From contig OZ244045.1 of NCBI GenBank assembly GCA_965215295.1, forward strand, positions 2,852,001 to 2,916,000: a stretch of DNA of 64,000 nt. Direction: 5' to 3'. The translations under genes were made by a program, and so were the position numbers. This DNA is from HK1 sp965215295. GTDB taxonomy: Bacteria > Pseudomonadota > Gammaproteobacteria > HK1. Below are positions 53,623 through 62,881 of this stretch, in pieces; within the stretch, counting starts at the first letter, position 1; each line of letters starts with the position of its first letter. The notes beneath the pieces were generated by a model that made no database searches, was not told the origin of the DNA, and saw only the letters and a list, made by a program, of their open reading frames with translations.

Positions 53623-55005
53623 TCAGCAGGGCGTCGGCGCGTTGCGCCGGACATAGAACCACCACGTCACGGCAAGGCAGGTGGCATAGAATGCCAGGAA
53701 ACCGGCCAGTGCGGCGTTGACCTCGCCGGTCAGTGTGATCGAAGTTCCGTAGGCCTTCGGGATGAAAAACGCGCCATAGGCCGCGATGGCCGAGGTGAAC
53801 GCGATGATCGCGGCCGATTCGCGTTCGGCCTGGCGCAGGTACTGTTCGTCGTCGAGATCCGGTTTCAGGCGCTTGATCTCCTGGCGCATGATCGTCGGGA
53901 TCATCTGGAATGTGGACGCATTGCCGACGCCGGTCGCGAAGAACAGCACCATGAACATCGCGAAGAAGCCCCAGAAGGCGCCGGGCTGGTCCTTGATGCC
54001 GAGGAAGAACAGTACACCCGCGACCGCCGCCATCATGAGCAGGAAGACCCAGAAGGTGACGCGCCCGCCACCGTAGCGATCGGATACCCAGCCGGTCGCC
54101 GCACGGCTGAGCGCGCCGACGAGGGGGCCCAGGAAGACGAACTGGAGCGAGTCGACATCCGGGAACTGGGTCTTGGCGAGGAGCGGGAACCCGGCGGAAT
54201 AGCCGATGAACGAGCCGAATGTCCCGGTGTAGAGCCAGCACATGACCCAGTTGTGCTTGCGCGAGAAGATGACCGACTGTTCGCGGAACGAGGCGCGCGC
54301 GCTTGCGATGTCGTTCATACCGAACCACGCCGCGGCGGTGCAGATCACCAGGAACGGCACCCAGACGAATCCGGCGTTCTGCAGCCAGAGCCGTTCGCCC
54401 TCGCCGGTCACCCGGGGTTCTCCGCCGATGGCGCCGAACACGCCCGCGCTGATCACCAGGGGCACGACGAACTGCATGACACTGACGCCGGCGTTGCCGA
54501 GCCCGGCATTGAGCGCCAGCGCGTGGCCTTTCTGCGCCTTCGGGTAGAAGAAGCTGATATTGGCCATCGACGACGCGAAATTGCCGCCTCCGAGGCCGCA
54601 CAGCAGGGCCAGCACGATGAACTGCCAGTAGGGGGTCGACGGGTCCTGGACCGCGAAGCCGATGCCGAGCGCCGGCAGCAGCAGTGATGCCGTGGAGAGC
54701 GTGGTCCACATGCGGCCGCCGAAGATCGGCACCATGAACGAGTAGAAGATGCGCAGCGTGGCGCCCGACAGCCCCGGCAGGGCGGCCAGCCAGAACAGTT
54801 CGTCGGTCGAATAGTCGAAGCCGATGGCGGGAAGCTTGGCGACGACGACGCTCCACACCAGCCAGACCGAGAAGGCGAGCAGCAGGCACGGAATGGAAAT
54901 CCACAGATTGCGCGTGGCGACGGGCCGGCCCGTCGCCTGCCAGAAGTCGGGGTCGTCGGGCCGCCAGTCGTCGAGCACGGCCCTTGCGCCGGACGGATTC
55001 GCCAT
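53623..55005 (-). CDS. Nitrate/nitrite transporter NarK2-type
   Basis: MFS nitrate/nitrite antiporter of 460 residues, 12 helices. The NarK signature is GLGGGNFASSMANISFFYPKAQKGHALALNAGLGNAGVSVMQ near 145-185. The second half has GRVTFWVFLLMM and FATGVGNASTFQMIP (the paired nitrate-signature region). The N-terminal RNLWISIPCLLLAFSVWLVWSVVVAKLP is typical of this branch. It stands 27 nt upstream of narG and 17 nt after the other NarK, so the operon has two transporters. Probably nitrate/nitrite exchange. Confidence 0.92.
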   Translation of the reverse strand: MANPSGARAVLDDWRPDDPDFWQATGRPVATRNLWISIPCLLLAFSVWLVWSVVVAKLPAIGFDYSTDELFWLAALPGLSGATLRIFYSFMVPIFGGRMWTTLSTASLLLPALGIGFAVQDPSTPYWQFIVLALLCGLGGGNFASSMANISFFYPKAQKGHALALNAGLGNAGVSVMQFVVPLVISAGVFGAIGGEPRVTGEGERLWLQNAGFVWVPFLVICTAAAWFGMNDIASARASFREQSVIFSRKHNWVMCWLYTGTFGSFIGYSAGFPLLAKTQFPDVDSLQFVFLGPLVGALSRAATGWVSDRYGGGRVTFWVFLLMMAAVAGVLFFLGIKDQPGAFWGFFAMFMVLFFATGVGNASTFQMIPTIMRQEIKRLKPDLDDEQYLRQAERESAAIIAFTSAIAAYGAFFIPKAYGTSITLTGEVNAALAGFLAFYATCLAVTWWFYVRRNAPTPC

Positions 55006-55022
55006 GGTTCCAGATCCCCCTG

Positions 55023-56390
55023 CTACCGGTTCGCCCGGGCGCTCGCGCCGCTTTCGGGAGCGAGTGCGCCTTCGTGTTCACTGCCATGCACATGCTGCAG
55101 TTCGGGAAGCTGCGGCAGACTGGCGATCTGTTCGGCGGAAGCGGTGCGCTCCATCCGCCGGATCGCGAAATGCATCCACAGCAAGGCCACGGCAACCAGG
55201 CCGAAAAGCAGCATGAAGCAGCTCGTCCACACGCCCGTGAGGTCGTTCATGACGCCGAAGGCGATCGGCAGGATGAAGCCACCCAGGCCGCCGATCATGC
55301 CGACGAGCCCGCCGACCGCGCCGACATGGTCGGGGTAGTACACGGGAATGTGCTTGTAGACCGCCGCCTTGCCCAGCGACATGAAGAAGCCGAGGACGAA
55401 GATCAGCATGACGAAGGGGATCAGCCCCATGTCGATCGTGAACGCGATCGGACCTTCGATGCCGTGCACCACGTAGTCCGTGCTGGGATAGGACAGCAGG
55501 AAGGTGCAGGCCACCGACACGCCGAAGGTCCAGTACATCACGGACCGGGCGCCGTACTTGTCCGAGAGGTGGCCGCCATAGGCGCGGAACAGGCTCGCCG
55601 GCACCGAGTACAGGGCGGCGAGCATCCCGGCGGTCTTGATGTCGAGGTCGTAGACACCCACCAGGTAGCGCGGCAGCCAGAGCGCCAGCGCCACGAAGGC
55701 GCCGAACACGAAGAAATAGTAGAGCGAGAAGCGCCAGACCTGCTGATGCCTGAGCGGCGCGATCTGCAGGAGCGTCCCCCGCGGCCTTTCGCCACGGGCA
55801 CGGCGTGCCTTGGTTTCGGCGTCGTCCTCGGTGGTCAACCAGAAGATGACCGCCATGACGAGCAGGGCGGCGGCCCAGACGACGGCCACGGTCTCCCAGC
55901 CGAACGCCACCAGGACGAACGGCGCGAGGAACTTGGTGACGGCCGCGCCGATGTTGCCGACGCCGAAGAGGCCCAGCGCCGTGCCCTGTTTGTCGGCGGG
56001 GTACCACTTGGAGACATAGGCGATGCCGACGGCGAAGGAACCGCCGGCCAGCCCGACGCCAAGCGCGGCGACCAGCATGGCGAGATAGGTGTCGGCGTAG
56101 GACAGGACGAACGTCGACAGCGCCGAGAGGACCATCACGATCGAAAAGATGCGCCGACCGCCGTACTGGTCGGTCCAGATGCCGAGAAAGATGCGGCTGA
56201 GGGAACCGGTCAGGATCGGCATGCCGACCAGCAGGCCGAATTCCGTATCGCTGAGGCCGAGCTCCTCCTTGATGCGCACACCGATGATCGAGAAGATCGT
56301 CCACACCGCGAAGCAGACGGTGAACGCGACCGTGCTCATGCCGAGGGCACGGTGCTGTTGTGCGCGGGCCACTTCTGCGGGCTCAGCCAT
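55023..56390 (-). CDS. Nitrate transporter NarK1-type, first gene of the nar operon
   Basis: MFS permease of 455 residues. GIWTDQYGGRRIFSIVMV and GLAGGSFAVGIAYVSKWYPADKQGTALGLFGVGNIGAAVTKF are the NarK1-type signatures (proton-nitrate symporter branch). GFFMSLGKAAVYKHIPVYYPDHVGAVGGLVGMIGGLGGF is the second signature. A polar C-terminal tail of about 40 residues follows. The ATG at 56390 is used; an in-frame GTG lies four codons upstream. I find no FNR (TTGAT-N4-ATCAA) or NarL box in the 440 bp upstream. Confidence 0.92.
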   Translation of the reverse strand: MAEPAEVARAQQHRALGMSTVAFTVCFAVWTIFSIIGVRIKEELGLSDTEFGLLVGMPILTGSLSRIFLGIWTDQYGGRRIFSIVMVLSALSTFVLSYADTYLAMLVAALGVGLAGGSFAVGIAYVSKWYPADKQGTALGLFGVGNIGAAVTKFLAPFVLVAFGWETVAVVWAAALLVMAVIFWLTTEDDAETKARRARGERPRGTLLQIAPLRHQQVWRFSLYYFFVFGAFVALALWLPRYLVGVYDLDIKTAGMLAALYSVPASLFRAYGGHLSDKYGARSVMYWTFGVSVACTFLLSYPSTDYVVHGIEGPIAFTIDMGLIPFVMLIFVLGFFMSLGKAAVYKHIPVYYPDHVGAVGGLVGMIGGLGGFILPIAFGVMNDLTGVWTSCFMLLFGLVAVALLWMHFAIRRMERTASAEQIASLPQLPELQHVHGSEHEGALAPESGASARANR

Positions 56391-56491
56391 GATCGAATGC
56401 ACGCCCCGTGTGCCGGTGGCAATCCTATCGAGAAAGCGCGGCGGGGACAAACACGCCGGGAGGACCGCGAAAGAGGCCGAGACGCCATGAC

Positions 56492-56590
56492 TGCAATTCC
56501 GGGCTCGCGTTCGGCGGCAGCAAGATCCGAAAGCTCGAATACATCGTCCCCGACGCGCTCGCATCGAGCGCTGACGCCCTCGTCACCATG
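56492..56590 (+). pseudogene. 33-codon fragment of an ACC deaminase/D-cysteine desulfhydrase gene
   Basis: CNSGLAFGGSKIRKLEYIVP and on to ADALVTM is the conserved block around the PLP-binding Lys of 1-aminocyclopropane-1-carboxylate deaminase (GG-x-K-x-RKLEY). Nothing before or after belongs to the family. A stranded internal fragment, in the 443-bp gap between narK1 and the betaine importer; the rest of the gap shows no gene. Confidence 0.75.
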
Positions 56591-56833
56591 AAGCTGAGGC
56601 GCCGTCCCGAGGGATCGGTCGCTACCCGGGCACGCGGGAACTGCTGATGCCAGGACACTTTGAAGCTGCCGATCTGCCCGGGAGAGATGCTCTCTTCATT
56701 GACGAGATCCCGAACAGGCCGGGCTGCTTTCACCGGGGAGCGCGATGCGGAGATCGAAGAGGCGAGGCCATGCGGGCGGCGGCGAGGCAGGCGATCGGCC
56801 GCATCGAGCCCCCCGGACCGGCACGGCCGGACG

Positions 56834-58933
56834 TCACGCCAGGCCGAGCTGCGTCTTCTTCCGGTTGGCCCACGCCTGGATGATGCGATCGGCAATCATG
56901 GCGATGAGCGCGATGGCCAGACCGGCGACCAGGCCCTGGCCCGCGTTGGCCTTGCCGAGCGCGATGTAGACGAGCTGGCCGAGGTCGCGGGTACCGACCA
57001 GGGCCGCGATCACCAGCATCGCGAGTCCGTAGAGGATCGTCTGGTTGAGCCCCAGCATGATCTCGGGCAGGGCCATGGGAAGCTGGACCTGGAACAGGAT
57101 CTCGCGCTTCGTGCACCCCATGGCCGTCGCCGCCTCGACCGCGTCGGGGCGGACGTTGCGGATGCCGTGCTCCGTGTACCGGACGATGGGCACGATCGCA
57201 TAGGCGACGACCGCGATGAGGGCCGACAGATCGCCGACCTGGAACACCATCAGCACCGGGATCAGGTAGACGAACTGCGGCATGGTCTGGAGCGTGTCGT
57301 TGATCGGCCGGATGGCGGCCGAGACCCGGTCGTTGCGCGCCGCCCACACCCCCATCGCACCCCCCGCCACCACGCAGAAGAGGACCGCCGCACCGCACAG
57401 GTAGACCGACAGCATCGCCTCCTTCCACACCCCGGTGACGAGGATGAAGGCCATGCCGAGCCCGGCGAAGGCGGTGGTGGGCCATCCCCCCGCCTGCCAC
57501 GCGACGAGGGACACGACCGCGACGAAGATCGGCCAGGGCACGCCCGCGACCCCGAAGAACAGGAAGGTCCCCGACACCGCGATCAGGACCGCGAGGGTCT
57601 CGGCCCGGCGCAGCAACGCGACGCCCGTCAGTGCAGCCACCCCGAGCCAGTAGGCGCCCTGCATGAACGGCGAGAACTCGATCCCCCAGGAGAAGGGCGA
57701 GATGGCTCTCTGCAGACCGATCTTGACCGGCAGCAGGAAGAAGAAGTTGACGCCGTTCTTGAACACGTCGAGGGCGGCGCCGAAGGTCGTGATCACGTAG
57801 CGCAGACCCTCGTTCAGAGGCTCCGCCGGATAGAGCCGCCAATCGCCGGGGTACTCCGAGAGGAACGGGATCATGCGGCCCAGGACCACGCCGGCGATGG
57901 CCGCGCCGCCGACCCGGATGACGATGCGGTGGCGCTCGGCGAAGGTCTCGTCACCGGTATGGAGAAAGTGATCGCGCCGGGTGAAGCCCCGGGAGATGCG
58001 GTCGATGATCATGGCGACCAGCGCGATGACCAGGCCGGAGAGCAGCGACTGGCCGAACTGCGCCTTGCGCATCGTCGACAACACCTCCCAGCCGATGTCG
58101 TCGAAGCCGCCGATGATGGCCGCGATGATCACCATGGAGAGCCCGGCCATGGTGGTCTGGTTGACGCCCACCATGATCTGCGGCAGCGCGGTCGGCACCT
58201 CCACCTGCCAGAAGCGCTGCCTCGGCGTCGTGCCGCACATGCGGGCGGACTCGATGATGTCGGGCGGGATGCGGCGCAGGCCCAGCATGACGTTGCGCAC
58301 CATGGGCGGGGTTGCGTAGATCGCGCTCGCGACCAGTCCCACCACGGGTCCGAATCCGAACAGGAGGAGGATCGGGATCAGATAGGCAAAGGTCGGCACC
58401 GTCTGCATCAGATCGAGACAGGGCTGGATGACCCGGTTCGCCCGCTCGGAGCGATAGCCCCGGACACCCAGGCCGAACCCCAGGGCCACCGCCAGCGGCA
58501 CCGAAATCCCGACCAGGGCGAGGGTGTTCATGCTCTCCGCCCAATAGCCGGTCACCACCATGTAGAGAAGCGCGGCGGCGGTGAAGATCGCGAGCCGCCA
58601 GCCGGACGCAATCAACGCGAGCGCGGTGAACGCGGCGAGAGTCGCCGACCAGGGCAGCCACTGCAGGAGGCCCTGCAACGCGGACATGGGCCACTCCAGC
58701 AGCCAGGAGACCGCTCCGAACAGCCACTTGAAGGTGTCGACGAACCATGCCATCGAGGCGTTGATCGCATCCGCGATCGGCTTTCGCGCCGCAACGGGTG
58801 GCGCCGAGAGCCACCCCACCTCCGCACGCACGCTCAGAACGAGCGCGGCCAGGATGCCGATCGCGGCCCAGGCGACGAGAAAGGGGCTCGACCGGCGCGG
58901 CGGGCGCTGCTCGTCGAGCGGGGCTGCCGTCAT
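56834..58933 (-). CDS. Glycine-betaine/proline ABC transporter permease, tandem-duplicated (ProW-ProW fusion)
   Basis: Inner-membrane permease of 699 residues with two complete BPD_transp_1 modules. The first runs about 130-320 (FGLGVRGYRSERANRVIQPCLDLMQTVPTFAYLIP; the coupling loop near EVEVPTALPQIMVGVNQTTMAG). The second runs about 490-690 (IRPINDTLQTMPQFVYLIP; FQVQLPMALPEIMLGLNQTI). An extra soluble helical segment sits between. ProW alone has a single module, so this protein forms both halves of the channel by itself. It overlaps proV by 4 nt (ATGA). Confidence 0.93.
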   Translation of the reverse strand: MTAAPLDEQRPPRRSSPFLVAWAAIGILAALVLSVRAEVGWLSAPPVAARKPIADAINASMAWFVDTFKWLFGAVSWLLEWPMSALQGLLQWLPWSATLAAFTALALIASGWRLAIFTAAALLYMVVTGYWAESMNTLALVGISVPLAVALGFGLGVRGYRSERANRVIQPCLDLMQTVPTFAYLIPILLLFGFGPVVGLVASAIYATPPMVRNVMLGLRRIPPDIIESARMCGTTPRQRFWQVEVPTALPQIMVGVNQTTMAGLSMVIIAAIIGGFDDIGWEVLSTMRKAQFGQSLLSGLVIALVAMIIDRISRGFTRRDHFLHTGDETFAERHRIVIRVGGAAIAGVVLGRMIPFLSEYPGDWRLYPAEPLNEGLRYVITTFGAALDVFKNGVNFFFLLPVKIGLQRAISPFSWGIEFSPFMQGAYWLGVAALTGVALLRRAETLAVLIAVSGTFLFFGVAGVPWPIFVAVVSLVAWQAGGWPTTAFAGLGMAFILVTGVWKEAMLSVYLCGAAVLFCVVAGGAMGVWAARNDRVSAAIRPINDTLQTMPQFVYLIPVLMVFQVGDLSALIAVVAYAIVPIVRYTEHGIRNVRPDAVEAATAMGCTKREILFQVQLPMALPEIMLGLNQTILYGLAMLVIAALVGTRDLGQLVYIALGKANAGQGLVAGLAIALIAMIADRIIQAWANRKKTQLGLA

Positions 58934-60021
58934 CGACCCGGTTCCGCCGCCCGGTCCTCGCCGGCGGCCAGGGTGCTCAGCACCTTCGCCGCGGTGATCT
59001 GGCCGATGACGTTGCCGTCGTCATCGGTCACCGCGAAACCCGCGGGCTGCTCCGCAAAACACGGCAGGACTTCATGCAGCGACATCTGCGTGCCGCACGC
59101 ATCGGCGGGGTCGAGCACGCCCTCGTAGGGCTCCATCAGGTCCTCCACCGTGATCACCCGCACGAGCGGGACGTCGCTGGTGAACTCCGCGACGTAGTCG
59201 TCGGCCGGGTCGAGCACGACCTCGGACGGCGTGCCGATCTGCACGACCTCTCCGTCCTTCATGATCGCCATGCGGTCCGCGAGGCGCAGCGCCTCCAGGA
59301 AATCGTGGGTGATGAAGACGATGGTCTTGCTCAGCATGGTCTGGATGCGGACGAACTCGTCCTGCATCTGCCGCCGGATGAGCGGATCGAGGGCGGAGAA
59401 CGGCTCATCGAGGAACCACAGCTCCGGCTCGACCGCCAGCGAGCGGGCGATGCCGACCCGTTGCTGCTGCCCGCCCGAGAGCTCGCGCGGAAAGGACTGC
59501 TCGCGTCCCTTCAGACCGACGAGGTCCACCATCTCCAGGGCCCGCTTCATCCGCGAGCGCGGATCGAGCCCCTGGATCTTGAGAGGAAAGGCGACGTTCT
59601 CCACTACCGTCAGATGGGGAAGCAGACCGAAGTTCTGGAACACCATGCCCATCTTGCGGCGGCGGATCTCGATCAGCTCCTTTTCCGACGCCCTGATCAG
59701 GTCGGCGCCGTCGAGCAGGACTTCGCCCGCGGTCGGCTCCACGAGTCGCGACAGGCAGCGCACCATGGTCGACTTGCCGGACCCCGAGAGCCCCATGATG
59801 ACGAAGATCTCGCCCACGTGGACATCGAAGCTCACGTCGCTCGCCGCCACCACGTGAGCCTCGGCGCGCATCCGGTCGCGCAAGGCGGCGGGCTCGGCGA
59901 CCGCGCCGTCGCCGTCAACGAAATAGTCCGAGGGGTTGGCGCCGTAGACCTTCCAGACATGCCGGCAGGAGATCTTCACCGGGCGGCTCGCCGCCGCCGT
60001 GGCGCCCCTTGTCCGCGCCAT
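58930..60021 (-). CDS. Glycine-betaine/proline ABC transporter ATPase (ProV/OpuAA)
   Basis: ATPase of 363 residues. Walker A GLSGSGKST near residue 79, signature LSGGQQQRVGIARSL and Walker B ELWFLDEPFSALD are intact. The N-terminal extension with KVYGANPSDYF is typical of the OpuAA/ProV family. The C-terminal part has one CBS-like module (VRVITVEDLMEPY, FAVTDDDGNVIGQITAAKVL), the osmo-sensing unit in relatives. GGAGGGGAGGAG precedes the ATG at 60021. It is translated with the double permease and powers betaine uptake. Confidence 0.95.
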   Translation of the reverse strand: MARTRGATAAASRPVKISCRHVWKVYGANPSDYFVDGDGAVAEPAALRDRMRAEAHVVAASDVSFDVHVGEIFVIMGLSGSGKSTMVRCLSRLVEPTAGEVLLDGADLIRASEKELIEIRRRKMGMVFQNFGLLPHLTVVENVAFPLKIQGLDPRSRMKRALEMVDLVGLKGREQSFPRELSGGQQQRVGIARSLAVEPELWFLDEPFSALDPLIRRQMQDEFVRIQTMLSKTIVFITHDFLEALRLADRMAIMKDGEVVQIGTPSEVVLDPADDYVAEFTSDVPLVRVITVEDLMEPYEGVLDPADACGTQMSLHEVLPCFAEQPAGFAVTDDDGNVIGQITAAKVLSTLAAGEDRAAEPGR

Positions 60022-60124
60022 CGCTCCTCCCCTCCCGGCCATCGGAGAGGCGGAGGCGGCGGCGCCGTCACCCCCGCCGAACGCAGAGCCGGGTCTTCCG
60101 CCGCGCTCTATTGCACGGGGCCGC

Positions 60125-61099
60125 CTATTGCATGGCCGCGTCGAGCCAGGGCCGCCAGGTGGCTTCGTTCGCATCCACCCAGGCCGTCGTCACTTCGGCC
60201 AGGTCCTCGCCCTTGACGTCGATCGCCGCCATCATCGGGATCTGGTCCGTGTCCTTCATCTGGAACGTCTCGAGGAACTTGTACGCGGCGGGCCACTTCT
60301 CCTCGAACCCCGACCAGGCGACCTTGAACGTGATCGCCACGTCCACGCCGCAGTCGTTGACCGCGTCCGGGTTCGGGCCCCAGGCGGGATCCTCCACGCA
60401 GGCCGGCTCGTACTTCGGCGTCTGCACCCACCCCACGTCGACCTCCGCCAGAACCCAGTGGGGAGCCCAGAACATCATGATGAGAGGACTCTTCTTCTCG
60501 TTCGCGGCCTTGAGCTCGGCGACCAGCGCACCCTCGCTGCCGGCCGGCACCGCCTGATAGGGGATCCCCAGACCGTTGATCATGTCGACGGAGCGGGTGC
60601 CCCAATCAGCCGGGTAGGAGAGGATCCGCCCGTCCGGAAAGGTCTCGGCCGTGGCCATGGTCTGGACGCAGTCGGCGAGCGCGGTCCAATCCGGCAGACC
60701 CGGGCACGTCGACTCCATATGCTTCGGATACATCCAGCCTTCGTTGGTATCGAGGCCCAGATCGCCGATGTGGACGACCTTGCCGGTATCGCGCGCCTTG
60801 ATCCAGTTCTCCCCGATGTTGTTGGACCAGATCTCGAGGCTCGCGCTGACCGTGCCGTCGGCGAGCGCCGTGAACTGCGGGAAGTAGCCCGCGGTCACGT
60901 ACTCGACCTGATAGCCCGCGCGCTTGAGGATCTCGCCCGCGACATGGGTCGTGATGTGCTGGCCCGTCCATTCGTTGAGGGCCAGCTTGATCGTTTCGTC
61001 GGTCGCCCCCATCCCGGCGGCTCCCGCCTGCACCGGGCCGAGCGCGACCGCCGCCGCACCCAGCAATCCGGCAAAGCAGCTCCCGGTACGCATTCTCAT
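60125..61099 (-). CDS. Glycine-betaine/proline-binding protein (ProX-like)
   Basis: Periplasmic substrate-binding protein (OpuAC domain), 324 residues, with a signal peptide (GSCFAGLLGAAAVALGPVQAGA). Landmarks are IKLALNEWTGQHITTHVAGEILKRAGY, EIWSNNIGENW and PLIMMFWAPHWVLAEVDVGWV. The Trp-rich pockets bind trimethylammonium groups. The start at 61099 has AAGGGAG upstream. It is the first gene of the proX-V-W set, with about 100 nt between proX and proV, perhaps for differential expression. Confidence 0.93.
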   Translation of the reverse strand: MRMRTGSCFAGLLGAAAVALGPVQAGAAGMGATDETIKLALNEWTGQHITTHVAGEILKRAGYQVEYVTAGYFPQFTALADGTVSASLEIWSNNIGENWIKARDTGKVVHIGDLGLDTNEGWMYPKHMESTCPGLPDWTALADCVQTMATAETFPDGRILSYPADWGTRSVDMINGLGIPYQAVPAGSEGALVAELKAANEKKSPLIMMFWAPHWVLAEVDVGWVQTPKYEPACVEDPAWGPNPDAVNDCGVDVAITFKVAWSGFEEKWPAAYKFLETFQMKDTDQIPMMAAIDVKGEDLAEVTTAWVDANEATWRPWLDAAMQ

Positions 61100-61424
61100 G
61101 GCGCTCTCCCTTCCCATGGTGCTTCTCCCTTCGCATCGTTGGCATAGAGTTGGAACGAAGCTCCCGGGCTCCCCGAGGCATCGGCGGCCCCCCAAGCATC
61201 GGACGACAGGCTGCGACCGCCGATACCTGTACGGACTCCCGGTCGATGTTGCCCGTCCGGACCTCCTGCCGGACCGGACACCCGCCGGGACCGGAGCAGG
61301 CTCATCGATCCCGACGTGGCGGTCCGCCCGGACCCGGCCGATCCCCAAACCCTGCCACGCTCCGGGTTCGACGGGAACGAGCCTGACCGTACAATGCTTC
61401 GCAGTCAACCGCATCGAATACGGG

Positions 61425-61691
61425 ATGAGCGCAGACAGCGTCCGCAAAGGGGCGCTCGCGGGCAAGCGGGCGCTGGTGACCGGGGCATCGACCGGCATCG
61501 GCGCCGCGATCGCGACCGCGTACGCGGCCGAGGGCGCACACGTTGCCGTGCACGCCAGGACTGCGGACAAGGCGGAGCCGGTCCTCGGGCGGATCCGCGC
61601 CGCAGGCGGCGACGCATTCGCGGTGGCGGCGGACCTTGCCGACCGGTCCGCCCAGACCCTGTACGTCTGCGCCGGCACGGTGGCGACCTGA
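61425..61691 (+). pseudogene. Truncated short-chain dehydrogenase (SDR) N-terminus
   Basis: 88 codons: GKRALVTGASTGIGAAIATA, HVAVHARTADKAEPVLGRIRAAGGDAFAVAADL. This is the coenzyme-binding first third of an SDR, then a stop after SAQTLYVCAGTVAT. The catalytic Ser/Tyr-x3-Lys part is gone. It is followed 35 nt later by an intact sulfotransferase gene. Bases 61100-61424 show no other feature. Confidence 0.75.
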
Positions 61692-61726
61692 ACCGTCGAG
61701 CGGACGAAACCCGACGTCGCCACAGC

Positions 61727-62482
61727 ATGCAAAGGCTCATCTTTCTCTGGTGCCACCCCCGCTCCCTGTCGAGCGCGGTGGAACGGTCGATGCTCGAACG
61801 CGGCGACATGGCCTCCCTCCACGAGCCGTTCCTGTACCTCTACTACGTGCACGACGCCAAGAGGCGCCTCCCGCATCACGACATCGATCCGGAACGGCCG
61901 GCGTCCTACGAGGACATCCGGTCGATGATCCTCGATACCGCGCGCACCCGGCCGGTGTTCGTCAAGGACATGTGCTACTACGTCGGCGACTACATCCTTG
62001 CCGACGAGGACTTCATCCGGCGCATGACCAGCACCTTCCTCATCCGGGACCCGGAACGTTCGATCCCGTCCTACTACCGGCTCGACCCCGGCGTGACCCT
62101 GGAAGAGATCGGCTGCGAGGCCCAGTACCGCCACTTCGAGCGGGTGAGCGAGATCACCGGGGAGACGCCGGTGGTGATCGACGCGGCAGACCTCGCCGAG
62201 GACGCGGCCGGTACCCTGCGCGCATACTGCCGGGCGCTGGAGCTGCCCTTCATGCCGCAGGCGCTGGAGTGGGACGAGAAGCTGCCGGCCGCGTGGCAGG
62301 ACCTGAGCTGGTGGCACGCCGACCTCGCCGGCTCCCGGGGCATCGCCAAGCCCGCTCGCCCGGCCGGCTCCGGTCGCCCCGGACTGGACGCCGCGCCCCA
62401 CCTGCGCGACTACTACGAGCATCACCTGCCCTTCTACCGGAAGATGCGGGCGCATCGACTCGCCCCGGCATCGCGTGCCTGA
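61727..62482 (+). CDS. Sulfotransferase-domain protein
   Basis: P-loop sulfotransferase-like protein of 251 residues. The 5'-PSB loop is LWCHPRSLSSAVERSM near residue 7-22 (R-S-x-S in place of the usual G-x-x-R-S-G-T-T). The 3'-phosphate site follows at FLIRDPERSIPSYYRL near 105. Family members sulfonate small hydroxyl compounds with PAPS, though many plant- and bacteria-type relatives of this group are uncharacterised. Substrate unknown. It is preceded by an SDR remnant and followed by a featureless gap. Confidence 0.8.
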   Translation: MQRLIFLWCHPRSLSSAVERSMLERGDMASLHEPFLYLYYVHDAKRRLPHHDIDPERPASYEDIRSMILDTARTRPVFVKDMCYYVGDYILADEDFIRRMTSTFLIRDPERSIPSYYRLDPGVTLEEIGCEAQYRHFERVSEITGETPVVIDAADLAEDAAGTLRAYCRALELPFMPQALEWDEKLPAAWQDLSWWHADLAGSRGIAKPARPAGSGRPGLDAAPHLRDYYEHHLPFYRKMRAHRLAPASRA

Positions 62483-62881
62483 TCCACACGACGAGATCAT
62501 CCCGACCGCCCCATTCCCCGCACGCCGATGATTCGAACCGGACGGTCACCGGGCGCCGGAAAACGGGTGCGCAGGGTTGCATGCGCTTGCGCGATCGCAT
62601 CCGTCCTGCCGCGGGGCGGCGTCGAACGCCGGCCGCCGCGGGCCGGCGCCTTGATCGGTCGAGACGTTCGGAGGGCGTTCGTTCCCGCCTCCGGGGAACG
62701 AGTCGAGCCCAACGCCTACACGACGAGAGACTTCCGTACCTGTCGCACTCCCTCCGCCTCCGCCAATCTACGCCTCCGATGATGACGTTTGGGACTCCGG
62801 ACAGAGCCGTGATACCGTCATTCACAGTCGTTGTCCGGCGGCCCGGGGTGACCGACCAACAGACCGCGGTGAGCACGAATC
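62483..62881. other. 399-bp gap without recognisable feature
   Basis: GC-rich sequence upstream of the repeat protein. No ORF with family character and no clear hairpin. The stretch at 62769-62810 (ATGATGACG...GTGATACC) is slightly AT-richer and may contain the promoter of the next gene, which starts at 62882. Confidence 0.4.

Noticed and set aside
49852..54687. Very long plus-strand open frame opposite narG and narK
   Set aside because: Antisense shadow of the nar genes in GC-rich DNA; no start context or family similarity.
61425..62482. SDR-sulfotransferase fusion protein
   Set aside because: The SDR frame ends in a stop at 61691 and the sulfotransferase starts in another frame at 61727.
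60125..62500. A 791-residue fusion upstream of the betaine-binding protein
   Set aside because: The open frame extends through an unrelated region; signal peptide, ribosome-binding site and family length place the start at 61099.
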